Source: Planctomycetota bacterium
GTDB taxonomy: Bacteria > Planctomycetota > PLA2 > JAEUHO01
Length of the DNA stretch: 64,000 nt
NCBI GenBank assembly: GCA_020851795.1
Contig: JADZCA010000062.1
Coordinates: 17,967-81,966 of the forward strand
Direction: 5' to 3'
Numbering within the stretch: the stretch's first letter is position 1; each line of letters opens with the position of its first letter. A program made the translations under genes and the position numbers. Below are positions 26,607 to 36,705 of this stretch, in pieces. Below the pieces are notes generated by a model. It was given only the letters and a program-made list of their open reading frames with translations, was not told the origin of the DNA and made no database searches.

Positions 26607-27998
26607 ACCCGCCGGGCGGAGGAGCCAGGGGGCTTGGTCGGGGCACAGCCGCGCGAGGATGTCCCGCAGCCACGCCTCGACCGCCCGCTCGACGTCCGCG
26701 ACCGCGGCCGCGGCGAGCGCCGCGTGGAGCCCGCGCTCGTGCGCGGCCGACGTCGCCGCGACGTGGCTCGCGAGGTCGGCCGGCAGCTCGACGTCGCGCC
26801 ACCCGCCCCGCCCGCGGCCGAAGTGCGCGACCGCCACGTACCGCGCCACCGCGCCTCGCGCGAGCCGCGCGAGCGCGTCGGGCGCCCACGCCACCGACGG
26901 CTGCGTGCCGCGCACGGCGAGCGCGTAGCCCTTGGCGAGGCCCGCGCCGCCGAGCGCGCCGAGGATCGCGCCGACCACCGCGCCACCCCCGAAGGTGAGC
27001 CCGCCGGCCGCGAGGTCGGCGGCGAGCCCCGACAGCGCGCCCGACACGAGCCCGCCCCAGAGCGCGCCCTTCTTCGCGTCGGGCGACTTCGCCTCGCGCA
27101 CCGCGAAGTCCTCGAGGCGGTCCTCGACCACCGCCGCGCTCGCGCCGTCGAGGCCGTGCGCCTCGAGCAGGGCCGCGACGAGCGCGCGGGTCGCCGCGGT
27201 GCGCCGCTGCGCGAGCGCCTCCATCGCCTTCGCCTTCTCGCCCCTGCCCGCGCCCACCGGGAGCGGCTCGCGGTCGGCGGCCGCGGCGACGAGGTCGGCG
27301 GCGAGCGCGGCGGCGGACCGCCGCAGCGACTGCGCCGCGCGCGCGTCCCACGCCGCGAGCAGCGCCTGCGCCGCGGGCCGCTTCCCCTGCGGCACGAGGG
27401 CGACGGCCTTCGTCAGCAGCGTGCGCTCCTGCGCCCAGCACCGCGTGAACGCGTCGAGCGGGAGCACGTCGCGCACGACGCCCACCGTCCGCACCGCGTC
27501 GCGCCACGCCTGCTCGAGCGCCGGCTCGGGACGCGGGCCGGTCTGGTTGAGCACCACGACCACCGGCCGCGCCGCCCACGAGAGGATCTGCATCTCCGGC
27601 GCGACGTAGCCCGCGTCGCCCGGCGCCTCGGAGGCGTTGACGAGGTAGAGGACGACGTCGGCGCGCTCGCGCACGGTGCGCACCGCCTCCTGCGCGCACC
27701 ACAGCGGCCGGTCGCGGAGCCGGTCCCAGACCTGGTGCAGGAACCACCCGAGCGGGTTGCCCTCCGCGCCGAGCCGCCGCAGCAGGCGCGCCGAGTCGCC
27801 GAAGCCCGGCGTGTCCTCGAGCACGAGACGCGCGCCGTCCGCGTCGAGCAGCGGGTACGCCGTCGAGACCGTCGTGACGTGCGCCTGGTCGAGCACCTCG
27901 CCGACGTCGCGGCGCAGGAGCGTCCGCACGAGCGTCGTCTTCCCGACGTTGGTGTGGGAGACGACCGCGAGCGTCACCGTCGTCGCGCCGTCAGCCAC
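26604..27998 (-). CDS. GTPase with DUF3482 domain
   Basis: 464 residues. The G domain (1-200) has G1 [10 protein letters not shown], a switch I Thr (HVTTVST), G3 EDTPGF and G4 LNQTG. The C-terminal DUF3482 region (about 250-460) is helical with a Gly/Ala-rich segment ([20 protein letters not shown]) that could insert in or contact the membrane. DUF3482 GTPases are usually paired with DUF2868 membrane proteins, and that gene lies immediately upstream with an eight-base overlap. The role of the pair is unknown; a membrane-linked GTPase switch is plausible. The stop codon touches a GTGCC repeat. Confidence 0.88.
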   Translation of the reverse strand: MADGATTVTLAVVSHTNVGKTTLVRTLLRRDVGEVLDQAHVTTVSTAYPLLDADGARLVLEDTPGFGDSARLLRRLGAEGNPLGWFLHQVWDRLRDRPLWCAQEAVRTVRERADVVLYLVNASEAPGDAGYVAPEMQILSWAARPVVVVLNQTGPRPEPALEQAWRDAVRTVGVVRDVLPLDAFTRCWAQERTLLTKAVALVPQGKRPAAQALLAAWDARAAQSLRRSAAALAADLVAAAADREPLPVGAGRGEKAKAMEALAQRRTAATRALVAALLEAHGLDGASAAVVEDRLEDFAVREAKSPDAKKGALWGGLVSGALSGLAADLAAGGLTFGGGAVVGAILGALGGAGLAKGYALAVRGTQPSVAWAPDALARLARGAVARYVAVAHFGRGRGGWRDVELPADLASHVAATSAAHERGLHAALAAAAVADVERAVEAWLRDILARLCPDQAPWLLRPAG

Positions 27999-29475
27999 CG
28001 CGCGGCTCCGTGCGGACCGCGGCCGCGAGGCGCTCCACGCGTCCGGGCTCGTCGCGCAGGTCGAGGTCGGCGGCGAGGAACGGCGCGCCCGCCTCCGACA
28101 CCGTGCGCGTCCACAGGCGGCGGCGCTCGTCCACGCGCTCGGGGTCGCCCACCCGCGCCCGGTAGGGGGAGGCGTCGGCGAGCACGACGAGCCGGTCCTG
28201 CGGCCGCCGCAGCGCGAGCAGCTCGCGCACGAAGCGCGCGTGCACCTCGGTCTCCGGCGTCTGCGCCAGCGAGACGAGCACGATCCGGCACGCCGGCGAC
28301 TCGCCGACCGGGTCGGGCGCCGTCGCCGCCTCGGCCCCGTAGGAGAGCGGCGTCGAGATCAGCACCTGCGCCTTCGTGCCGAAGACGTCGTGCAGCGCCG
28401 CCTGCAGCGACTCGAGCGCGCGCACCGACGGCGTGTGGCTGTAGGGCAGCACCTCGACCCGCGCCCCGGGCATCACGCCGGCCCCGCCCGCCCGCGAGGC
28501 GTAGGCCGTCCCGACCGCCACGGGCAGGCGCGCGGCGAGGCGCGAGGCCGTCCGGGCCTCGAGCATGGCGAGGAGCGCCCGCGGCAGCACGACGAAGAGC
28601 GCCGCGGTGACGGCGTAGAGCACGATCCACCCGCCGGCCGGGCCCGACGCGGGCGCCTCCATCGCCGCGACCTCCGCGACGCCGGGCACGGCGCGCCCGA
28701 GCGCCGCCGCCGCGGGCCCGAGCACGACCGCGAGCACCCCGCGCATGGCCGAAGCGTCGAGGAACGTGCTCTCCCAGGTCGCCTCGTAGCGGAACGCGAG
28801 GCCGCGGACGAACATCCCCACGACCACGCCGAGCGCCAGCGCGAGCGAGGCCAGGTGGAACGCGCCCCGCGCGCGCGCCGCGAGCAGCGGCGCGCTCGCT
28901 CGCCGCCACGCCGCCGCGTACCGCGCGAGCCCGGCGGCGACGACCTCGGCGTCGCGCGCGCGACGCCGCGCCTCGCCGCGCGAGAAGCGCGCCACCGCGC
29001 GGTCGTAGACGCGCAGCGCGAGCCCGGCGAGCCGGCCCGACGGCGCGGGGCCCGTGGCGTCGGCGGCGGCGCGGGTGCGGTGCGGCGCGAGCGCCCACGC
29101 CGCCCACGCGACGTAGACGGCGAGGTTCCACGCGAAGACGAGCAGGAACGGCTTCTGGAGCACCGACACGTGGCGCTCGGGGCCGAGCACGTTCGTCGCC
29201 AGCCCGAGCACGAACGCGGCGCCCACCACGACCGGGCCGAGGCCCGCGAGGAAGCGCGTGGCCGCGAGCAGGCGGGGGAGGCCGGGGACGGCGCCCTCGA
29301 GCGCTGGCAGCAGCGACGCCGCCCGCGCCGCGAGCACGGTCTCGTCGTCGCCTCCGGCGGCGCGGGCGGCCTCGGTGGCGGCGGCGCGGTCGTGCGCGGG
29401 CAGCACGCGGCCCTGCGGGTCCGCCTCCTCGAAGGCCCGCACCAGCAGGACCGCTTGGGCTTGCGCCTCGCGCAT
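27991..29475 (-). CDS. DUF2868 membrane protein
   Basis: 494 residues. A cytosolic N-terminal 60 residues precede four to five predicted transmembrane helices (GPVVVGAAFVLGLAT; FLLVFAWNLAVYVAWAAWAL; HLASLALALGVVVGMFVRG; GGWIVLYAVTAALFVVLP) and a C-terminal cytosolic domain with an alternating alpha/beta pattern (ARVEVLPYSHTPSV, RLVVLADASPY). It matches the DUF2868 family that accompanies DUF3482 GTPases. The ORF overlaps the GTPase start by eight bases. A TAGGGT -10 box lies six bases before the ATG. Confidence 0.85.
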   Translation of the reverse strand: MREAQAQAVLLVRAFEEADPQGRVLPAHDRAAATEAARAAGGDDETVLAARAASLLPALEGAVPGLPRLLAATRFLAGLGPVVVGAAFVLGLATNVLGPERHVSVLQKPFLLVFAWNLAVYVAWAAWALAPHRTRAAADATGPAPSGRLAGLALRVYDRAVARFSRGEARRRARDAEVVAAGLARYAAAWRRASAPLLAARARGAFHLASLALALGVVVGMFVRGLAFRYEATWESTFLDASAMRGVLAVVLGPAAAALGRAVPGVAEVAAMEAPASGPAGGWIVLYAVTAALFVVLPRALLAMLEARTASRLAARLPVAVGTAYASRAGGAGVMPGARVEVLPYSHTPSVRALESLQAALHDVFGTKAQVLISTPLSYGAEAATAPDPVGESPACRIVLVSLAQTPETEVHARFVRELLALRRPQDRLVVLADASPYRARVGDPERVDERRRLWTRTVSEAGAPFLAADLDLRDEPGRVERLAAAVRTEPRGG

Positions 29476-29481
29476 GCGCCC

Positions 29482-29487
29482 ACCCTA
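29482..29487 (-). promoter_or_regulatory. -10 box TAGGGT for the DUF2868-DUF3482 operon
   Basis: Ends six bases upstream of the ATG at 29475 on the minus strand. Confidence 0.45.
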
Positions 29488-29562
29488 CCCACGGGACGCG
29501 GTCCCGGGAGCGTTCGCCCGCGGGGCTTCCTCCTTCGGGTACGCCCGCGGCGTCCACCGGCG

Positions 29563-29568
29563 TAGGAT
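29563..29568 (+). promoter_or_regulatory. -10 box TAGGAT upstream of the mtnA leader ORF
   Basis: Ends nine bases before an ATG at 29578 that begins a 13-codon ORF, not before mtnA itself. Confidence 0.45.
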
Positions 29569-29577
29569 CCTCGCGCC

Positions 29578-29615
29578 ATGGCGTCCTCCCCCGTCCTCCG
29601 CCCGGCGCACCCCCG

Positions 29616-29619
<4 letters not shown>
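29578..29619 (+). CDS. 13-codon leader ORF overlapping the mtnA start
   Basis: Encodes MASSPVLRPAHPR. Its TGA stop overlaps the mtnA ATG as ATGA, the classic arrangement for translational coupling. Its own ATG lies nine bases from a TAGGAT -10 box, as for other leaderless starts in this window, while mtnA's ATG has no strong Shine-Dalgarno. It could be an artefact of high GC, but the spacing pattern favours it. It could help initiate mtnA translation or mark an alternative regulatory step. Confidence 0.4.
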
Positions 29620-30718
<1,099 letters not shown>

Positions 30719-30722
<4 letters not shown>

Positions 30723-31396
30723 AGGACCTCGTGCTGCGCCGCGCGCTCGTGGCCACCGCGCGCATGACCTCGCACCGCGGCCTCAACCGCGGGACCTCGG
30801 GCAACGTGAGCGTGCGCTGCCGCGGCGGGTTCCTCGTGACGCCGTCGGGGTTCCCCTACGACGCGATGCGGCCGCAGGACGTCGTGGCGATGACGCTCGA
30901 CGGCCGCGCGACGGGGCGGCTCGCGCCGTCGAGCGAGTGGCCGATGCACGCCGCCGTGTACCGCGCCCGGCCCGAGGCGGGCGCGGTCGTGCACGTCCAC
31001 TCCGAGGCCGCCACCGCGCTGGCGTGCCTGCGCCGCGACCTGCCCGCATTCCACTACATGGTGGCCGCCGCGGGCTCGACGTCGGTGCGCTGCACGCCCT
31101 ACGCGACCTTCGGCACCGAGGCGCTCGCGGCGGCCGCGGTCGCGGCGCTCGAGGGCCGGCGCGCCTGCCTGCTCGGCAACCACGGGCAGCTGGCCTTCGG
31201 CGCGACCCTCGAGAAGGCGCTCGCGCTCGCCGTCGAGGTCGAGGGCCTCTGCGCGACCTACCTGCGTGCGCTTTCGGTGGGGGAGCCGCCCCTGCTCTCC
31301 GACGCCGAGATGGCCGAGGTGATCGCGAAGTTCGCCACCTACGGCGTCGCGCGCCCGGCGTCCTCGGCGCGCGACCGTCGCCGCGCGTCGCGCTGA
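30719..31396 (+). CDS. class II aldolase-family protein (methylthioribulose-1-P aldolase or dehydratase)
   Basis: 225 residues. It carries the fuculose-aldolase residues at their canonical numbering: Glu73 (SSEWPMH), zinc ligands His92 and His94 (VHVHS) and His155 (NHG). N-terminal GNVSVR and TPSGFPYDAM bind phosphate. Next to mtnA and mtnP it should act on methylthioribulose-1-phosphate. It could be an Ald2-type aldolase of the DHAP shunt, giving dihydroxyacetone phosphate and methylthioacetaldehyde, or an MtnB dehydratase. No mtnC, mtnD or mtnW is seen here, which mildly favours the shunt. The GTG start overlaps mtnA by four bases. Confidence 0.85.
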
Positions 31397-31401
31397 GGCC
31401 G

Positions 31402-32274
31402 TCAGCCGGGCGGCAGGTAGGGCGCGAGCAGGGCCGAGATCCGCGCCCGCGTGGCGAGCGGGATCGCCTCGACGGGCGTCAGCAGCGCCTCGGCGAGCGC
31501 GCGGTGGGCGGGCCGGGCGGTCCGCGGGACCCGCGCGACGGCGTCGGCGACCGCGCGCGCCGACGCGGCGGCGGACTCGCGCAGGATCGCGACGATCTGC
31601 GGGGTCTCGACGGTCGCCTCGTGCTCCCGCCACGCGTCGTAGTCGGTCACGAAACAGAGCGTGGCGTAGGCGAGCTCGGCCTCGCGCGCGAGCCGGGCCT
31701 CGGTGGCGCCGGTCATGCCGATGAGGTCGCCCCCGAGCGTGCGGTACATGCGGCTCTCGGCCCGCGTCGAGAACTGCGGCCCCTCCATCGTCACGAGCGT
31801 GCCGCCGTCCACGACGGGCAGCCCGACGGCCCGCGCGCCCTCGAGCAGCGCGTCGCGCAGCGTCGCGTCGTAGGGGTCGCCGTGGGCGACGTGGGCGACG
31901 ACCCCGTCGCCGAAGAACGACAGCGCCCGCCGGCGCGTGAGGTCGATCGCCTGGTCGGGCACCACCGCGGTGCGGGGCGGCAGGTCCTCGCGCAGGCTCC
32001 CCACCGCGCTCACCGCGAGCACGTCGCGGACGCCGAGCGAGCGCAGCGCGTAGAGGTTGGCGCGGTAGGGGACCTCGCTCGGCAGGAGCGTGTGGTGGCG
32101 CCCGTGGCGCGCGAGGAAGGCGACCCGGCGCCCCGCCACGGTGCCCAGCCGGATCGACGACGACGGCGCCCCGAACGGGGTCGAGCACTCGACGTCCTCG
32201 ACGCCGGCGAGCCCCGGCATGTCGTAGAGGCCGGTGCCGCCGATGATGCCGATCTCGGCCCGCTGCGCGTCCAT
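31402..32274 (-). CDS. mtnP: S-methyl-5'-thioadenosine phosphorylase
   Basis: 290 residues. Phosphorolyses methylthioadenosine to adenine and methylthioribose-1-phosphate, the substrate of MtnA. Family signatures: IGIIGGTGLYDM, RHGRHHTLLPSEVPYRANLYAL, AVGSLREDLPPRTAVVPDQAIDLT, TLVTMEGPQFSTRAES and IGMTGATEARLAREAEL. The ATG has GGAGG at 32283-32287 (8-base spacing) and a TAGGGT -10 box at 32299-32304, a conventional leadered promoter. Convergent with the aldolase gene with only five bases between stops, so the transcripts must overlap. Confidence 0.96.
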   Translation of the reverse strand: MDAQRAEIGIIGGTGLYDMPGLAGVEDVECSTPFGAPSSSIRLGTVAGRRVAFLARHGRHHTLLPSEVPYRANLYALRSLGVRDVLAVSAVGSLREDLPPRTAVVPDQAIDLTRRRALSFFGDGVVAHVAHGDPYDATLRDALLEGARAVGLPVVDGGTLVTMEGPQFSTRAESRMYRTLGGDLIGMTGATEARLAREAELAYATLCFVTDYDAWREHEATVETPQIVAILRESAAASARAVADAVARVPRTARPAHRALAEALLTPVEAIPLATRARISALLAPYLPPG

Positions 32275-32511
32275 CGAGAGGTCCTCCGAGGCGGCGCCAC
32301 CCTACCCCTCGCCCGCCGGATCCGCGAAGGGACGAGGCCCTGCGGGCGCGGTCGCGCGGCGGGCCCCCAGCCCGTCGGTGTGCGGATCGGGCGGGCGGGC
32401 GGCTCGGGACCCGTGCCCCGCCGGGAAGCGCCCCGGGGCCGGCGCCGTCGAACCTGCGGGCGGGCCGTATCGTCTACCCTGCACGGGGACGGTGCGTCGG
32501 AGGGTCCGGGC

Positions 32512-35500
32512 ATGGCGCGCGGCGCGATCGTGGGCGGTCTGTTGCTCGTCGCGGCCGCCGCGGGAGCGTTCTTCGCCTTGCGCCCGGGCGGCCCCGAGGG
32601 CGTCACGGGGACCGACGACGCCACGCCGGTCGAGGCGGCGGGCGACGCGGCGGGCGGTGGGCTCGCCGCCCGCGGGCCGCGCGCGGTCGCGCCCAAGGAG
32701 GCCGAGCGGCCCGCGTTCACCGGGCGCATCGTCGGGCGGGTGATCGACGAGGGCAACCGGCCCGTCGCCGGCGTCGCCGTCACGCTCCGGCGCGAGGGCG
32801 GCAACGACGGCTACGAGATCGTCGACGTCGCGCGCCGCGGGGCGCTGGCCGCCGAGCGGATGCGCCGCCGCCTCGGGGCCCTCGACGCGCCCACCGGCGA
32901 CGACCCCAAGCCCGAGGCCGAGACGACCTCGGACGCCCAAGGGCGGTTCACGTTCGTCGTCGAGGGCGCGGGGAGCTATCGCGTCGAGGCCCGCCCGACG
33001 CCGCCGCGCGTCGGGGGCGCGCAGTGGGCGTGGGTCAACGAGCGCCAGACCGAGCAGTCCGTGTTGATCAAGCTCGGCGTCGGGTCCGCGCTGACCGGGA
33101 CCGTGGTGGACGCCGCCGACCACCCGGTCGCGGCGTTCGTCTCGGGGTCTTGGACGGTGCGCGACCGGCAGGCCTTCGTCTCCGCCGTCGCCACGGACCC
33201 CACGACCGGCGGGTTCACGCTGCCGATCGTGCCGGAGGGCCTGGGCTCGCTCACGGTGCGGCTGCCCGGGCGGATGTCGATCTCGGTCCGCGTCACGACC
33301 CCCCGCAAGGAGCCGCTCGTCATCCGCGTCGGGGGCGGGGGCGTGCTCCGTGGGCGGGTGCTCGACGGGCGTGGGGCCCCGGTCGCCGGGGCGGACGTGC
33401 TCGTCACCGTCGGGCGGTCGGCCAAGGAGGGGGGGCCCAAGGGCGACGGCGTGGTGACGGGCACGACGGCCCGCGGCCAGAGCGCCGCCGACGGCGCGTA
33501 CCGGCTCGAGGGGATCGCGGCGGGCACGGTCAGCGAGGTGACGCTCGGCGCGCCGGGCGTCCGGCCGCAGAGCGAGAACCCCCCGCGGGCGCGCTGGTCG
33601 GGCACCGAGGTCCGCGAGGGCGTCGAGACGGTCCTCGACCTCGTGCTCTCGCGCGGCGGCGCGGTCACCGGGCGGGTCGTCGAGAGCAAGACCGGCGCGC
33701 CCGTCACCGAGGCGTCGGTGCTGCTGCTGCCGTCGCAGGACCGGTGGAACGTCGAGTCGCTGCGCTGCGCGGTGGACGCCGGCGGGCGCTACCGCTTCGA
33801 CGACGTGCCGATCGGCCGCTACGTCGTGCTCGCCACGTCGCCGCGCCACGTGCTGACGGCGATGCTCCAGCAGGGCACCAACGCGATGGGGTGGGACCCG
33901 TCGGCAGGACCCGCACCCGACGCGCCGGTCGCGGTGGTGACGAAGGAGGGCGACGTCGTCGAGCGCGACGTCGAGATGGCGCCGGGGCTCGCGTTGCGCG
34001 GCACGGTGCGCGGGCCCGACGGCACGCCGGTCGCCGGGGCGACCGTCCACCCGACCAACGGCGGGACGCTCCCGCAACTCGTGTGGCGCTGGGGCGCGCG
34101 TTGGAACGGCGAGTCCGAGCCCGTCGCGACGAGCGGGCCGGACGGGGCGTGGAGGGCGGAGAACCTCGCGCCCGGCGACGCCCTCGCGTTCTTCGCGCGC
34201 AAGGCGCCACTGGCGGGGAAGGCGTGCAAGCCGGTCCGGCTCGCCGCCGACGGCCCCGAGCCCGTCGTGGACCTGGTCCTCGCGCAGGGCGCGACGATCG
34301 CCGGCCGGGTCGTCGATGCGGACGGGGCTCCGCTGTCGGCGCGGTCGGTGCAGTGGAACGCGATGGGGGAGGACGGCGTCCACGGCTACGGCTCCTCGAC
34401 CACCGACGAGGAGGGACGCTTCCGCTTCGAGGGGCTCCCGCCGAGCCGCCTCGAGCTCTACTCGTGGGGGCAGGGCGGCGCGAACGCGCAGCTGTCGGTG
34501 GACCCGCCGCTCCAGCCCGGCGAGACGCGCGAGGGCCTCGAGCTGCGCGTCGCGCGCGCGGCGAAGATCACGGGGACGGTGGTGGACGAGGCGGGGGCGC
34601 CCGTGTCGCGCACGCTGCTCGTGCAGGGCGACCGGATGAGCACGCAGGAGGTGTCGGCGGCCGACGGGACCTTCGAGTTCTCGGTCCCCGAGGGCAGCTA
34701 CCAGGTCGGGGTGGCCAAGGGCAACGACGAGTGGGGCTTCGACGGCGCGGCCGTCGCGGTGAAGGCGCCGTCGAGCGGCGTGCGCGTCGTCGCCCCGGCC
34801 GTCGTGACGACGCTCGTGGCGGGGCGCGTGGTCGGGCCGGACGGCAGTCTGGTCCCGTGGTGCGTGGTGCGGGTCGGCGGCGGCAACCCCCGTGGCATGT
34901 GGGGCGGCGGCAACACCGACGAGGTGGTCGGCGGCGAGTTCCGGCGCGAGTTCGCGCGCAAGCCGCCCTTCGACCTCGTCGTCTCCTCGCCCCGCGGGGC
35001 CCACGGCGAGCCGCTCAACGTCAAGGGCGGGCGGGCCCGCATCGAGGGCCCGACGACCGACCTCGTCATCACGCTCGAGGCCGGCGCCGAGCTGCGCGGC
35101 CGGGTGCTCGACCCCGCGGGCGCGGGCGTGGCGGGCGTCACCGTGAGCGTCGGCGCGGTGAGCGCCGTGTCAGGCGCCGACGGCACGTTCCGGCTCGGCG
35201 GCCTCGACGCGAGCGAGCAACCGGTGATGGTGAGGCCGCCGGCGAAGTACGCCCCCGTGCCCGCGACGAAGGCGTCGCCGGGGGCCGCGGAGCTCGTCGT
35301 GCGCCTCACCGTGGGCGGCTTCGTCGCCGGGCGGGTCGAGGGGCTCGACGACGCGACGGGTGTGCAGGGGTGGATCACCGTGGACAACACGGACCGCAAC
35401 GCGCAGGTCGCCGCGGACCGAACGTTCCGGATCGAAGGCCTCGACGCCGGCGCCACCGTGGACCTGACCGTGAACCTGTGGAACCCGAACGGCGGGCAGG

Positions 35501-36324
35501 CCTTCCGCCCGGTGCGCGCCAAGGGCGTCGCGGTCGGGACCACCGACCTCGTGCTGCGCGCCGAGCGGGGCGTGGCGATCCGCGGCGTCGTCGTCGAAGC
35601 GGACGGGCGCCCGGCGCCGGCAGGCTCGATGGTCATGGCGCGCGGAGAGAACGACTCGGCCTCGAACGCGGCCACCGACGCCGACGGCGCCTTCGCGGTC
35701 GAGGGGCTCGCGGCCGGGCCGCACACGCTCGAGGTGCGCCGGCCCAGCGGTGGGGCCGTCGCGGCGACCGTCAAGGCCGACGCGCCCTCGACGGGCGTCC
35801 GGGTGGTGCTCCCGCCCACGAAGGTGCTCGCCGGGCGCGTGCTCGGCGCCGGCGGGCGTCGCTTCATCGTGGGCGTCTACGCCGCCGGCTCCGGCGGTGC
35901 TCGCGGCTCGCGCGTCGCGTCGGGTCAGGTCGGCGAGGACGGGACGTTCCGCTTCGACGTCGCGGGCGACGGTCCGTTCGCGCTCACCGTGCAAGCGAGC
36001 GGCGACGAGAGCCGCTACGCGATGCTCGAGGACGTGCGCCCGTCCACGGAGGTGACGGTCACGCTCCAGGAGGGGGTTGCGATCGCGGGCGCCGTGGACA
36101 CGGCCGACGGCAGCGCGCTGCCGACGCCCGTCTTCGTCAGCGCCGAGTCGGATCGCTGGCGCGTCGGCGTGACCGCCGAGCCCGACGGTCGGTTCGTGGT
36201 GCGCGGCCTTCCCCCGGGGCGCTACCGGCTGCGCGCGTACACGCAGAGCGGGCAGCGGGGCGAGACGGTCGAGGCGGACACGGGCGCTTCGGGGGTGCGG
36301 TTGCGGCTTCCCGCCGCGAAGTAG
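32512..36324 (+). CDS. membrane-anchored rod protein of 13 carboxypeptidase-regulatory-like repeats
   Basis: 1,270 residues. A short N-terminal helix (GAIVGGLLLVAAAAGAFFA) anchors it. The rest is a string of CarboxypepD_reg/transthyretin-like beta domains, each opening with a GRVVDxxGxPVAGA-like motif. I count thirteen such openings (for example GRVIDEGNRPVAG, GRVLDGRGAPVAG, GTVRGPDGTPVAG, GTVVDEAGAPVSR, GRVLDPAGAGVAG, GAVDTADGSALPT), spaced about 90-95 residues. No enzymatic domain is seen, so it is probably a surface rod or adhesin-like scaffold. The ATG has GGAGGG nearby. The tiny CDP-alcohol-transferase-like gene begins 18 bases downstream and may be co-transcribed. Confidence 0.85.
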   Translation: MARGAIVGGLLLVAAAAGAFFALRPGGPEGVTGTDDATPVEAAGDAAGGGLAARGPRAVAPKEAERPAFTGRIVGRVIDEGNRPVAGVAVTLRREGGNDGYEIVDVARRGALAAERMRRRLGALDAPTGDDPKPEAETTSDAQGRFTFVVEGAGSYRVEARPTPPRVGGAQWAWVNERQTEQSVLIKLGVGSALTGTVVDAADHPVAAFVSGSWTVRDRQAFVSAVATDPTTGGFTLPIVPEGLGSLTVRLPGRMSISVRVTTPRKEPLVIRVGGGGVLRGRVLDGRGAPVAGADVLVTVGRSAKEGGPKGDGVVTGTTARGQSAADGAYRLEGIAAGTVSEVTLGAPGVRPQSENPPRARWSGTEVREGVETVLDLVLSRGGAVTGRVVESKTGAPVTEASVLLLPSQDRWNVESLRCAVDAGGRYRFDDVPIGRYVVLATSPRHVLTAMLQQGTNAMGWDPSAGPAPDAPVAVVTKEGDVVERDVEMAPGLALRGTVRGPDGTPVAGATVHPTNGGTLPQLVWRWGARWNGESEPVATSGPDGAWRAENLAPGDALAFFARKAPLAGKACKPVRLAADGPEPVVDLVLAQGATIAGRVVDADGAPLSARSVQWNAMGEDGVHGYGSSTTDEEGRFRFEGLPPSRLELYSWGQGGANAQLSVDPPLQPGETREGLELRVARAAKITGTVVDEAGAPVSRTLLVQGDRMSTQEVSAADGTFEFSVPEGSYQVGVAKGNDEWGFDGAAVAVKAPSSGVRVVAPAVVTTLVAGRVVGPDGSLVPWCVVRVGGGNPRGMWGGGNTDEVVGGEFRREFARKPPFDLVVSSPRGAHGEPLNVKGGRARIEGPTTDLVITLEAGAELRGRVLDPAGAGVAGVTVSVGAVSAVSGADGTFRLGGLDASEQPVMVRPPAKYAPVPATKASPGAAELVVRLTVGGFVAGRVEGLDDATGVQGWITVDNTDRNAQVAADRTFRIEGLDAGATVDLTVNLWNPNGGQAFRPVRAKGVAVGTTDLVLRAERGVAIRGVVVEADGRPAPAGSMVMARGENDSASNAATDADGAFAVEGLAAGPHTLEVRRPSGGAVAATVKADAPSTGVRVVLPPTKVLAGRVLGAGGRRFIVGVYAAGSGGARGSRVASGQVGEDGTFRFDVAGDGPFALTVQASGDESRYAMLEDVRPSTEVTVTLQEGVAIAGAVDTADGSALPTPVFVSAESDRWRVGVTAEPDGRFVVRGLPPGRYRLRAYTQSGQRGETVEADTGASGVRLRLPAAK

Positions 36325-36342
36325 CGCGGCGACGATGGCCGC

Positions 36343-36660
36343 GTGGCCTTCTGGCTCCTCCAGGCGTTCACCGCGGTGCGCCTCTTCGGGTGCGCGCCGC
36401 TGTGGCTGTGGTGCTGGTGGCGGCGTCCGCGCGGCATGGTCGCGTGGATGGCGCTCGCGGCGATGGTCTTCCTCTTCTCGGACCACTTCGACGGGCTGTG
36501 GGCCCGCGCGTACGGGCTCGAGTCGCGGCTCGGCTTCTGGCTCGACCACCTCGGCGACGTCGCGTTCTACGGCGCGGTCGTGCTCACGACGATCGCGGGC
36601 TCGCGCGAGCCGGGGCCGCGGCGACGTCGCGCCGCGCGCGAGCGCGGACCCCGCACCTGA
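36343..36660 (+). CDS. minimal CDP-alcohol phosphatidyltransferase-like protein, possibly truncated
   Basis: 105 residues with two to three transmembrane helices. It contains the complete CDP-alcohol phosphotransferase signature: Asp47-x2-Asp50-Gly51-x2-Ala54-Arg55-x8-Gly64-x3-Asp68-x3-Asp72 (in SDHFDGLWARAY and LGFWLDHLGD). The N-terminal LLQAFTAVRLFGCAPLWLW looks like the family's first helix. Known enzymes are about 180-200 residues with six helices, so the second half is missing. The last codons and the stop lie in a CACCTGACCCCGA repeat, so repeat insertion or deletion may have removed the C-terminal half. GTG is chosen as the first in-frame start. Confidence 0.65.
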   Translation: MAFWLLQAFTAVRLFGCAPLWLWCWWRRPRGMVAWMALAAMVFLFSDHFDGLWARAYGLESRLGFWLDHLGDVAFYGAVVLTTIAGSREPGPRRRRAARERGPRT

Positions 36661-36705
36661 CCCCGAGCTCCCGAGGTTGCGGGGAGATCACCGGACCCCG
36701 ACGTC
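36650..36705. repeat. tandem CACCTGACCCCGA repeat between convergent genes
   Basis: Two direct units (CACCTGACCCCGA at 36654 and CACCGGACCCCGA at 36689) about 35 bases apart. The left one contains the TGA that ends the upstream plus-strand gene. The right one, read on the minus strand, supplies the stop and the terminal DVGVR codons of the flippase. Confidence 0.7.

Noticed and set aside
30937..32511. A very long open frame continues upstream of the 1,270-residue rod protein
   Set aside because: It is the high-GC shadow of the aldolase and mtnP genes; the rod protein itself has a good GGAGGG plus ATG at 32512.
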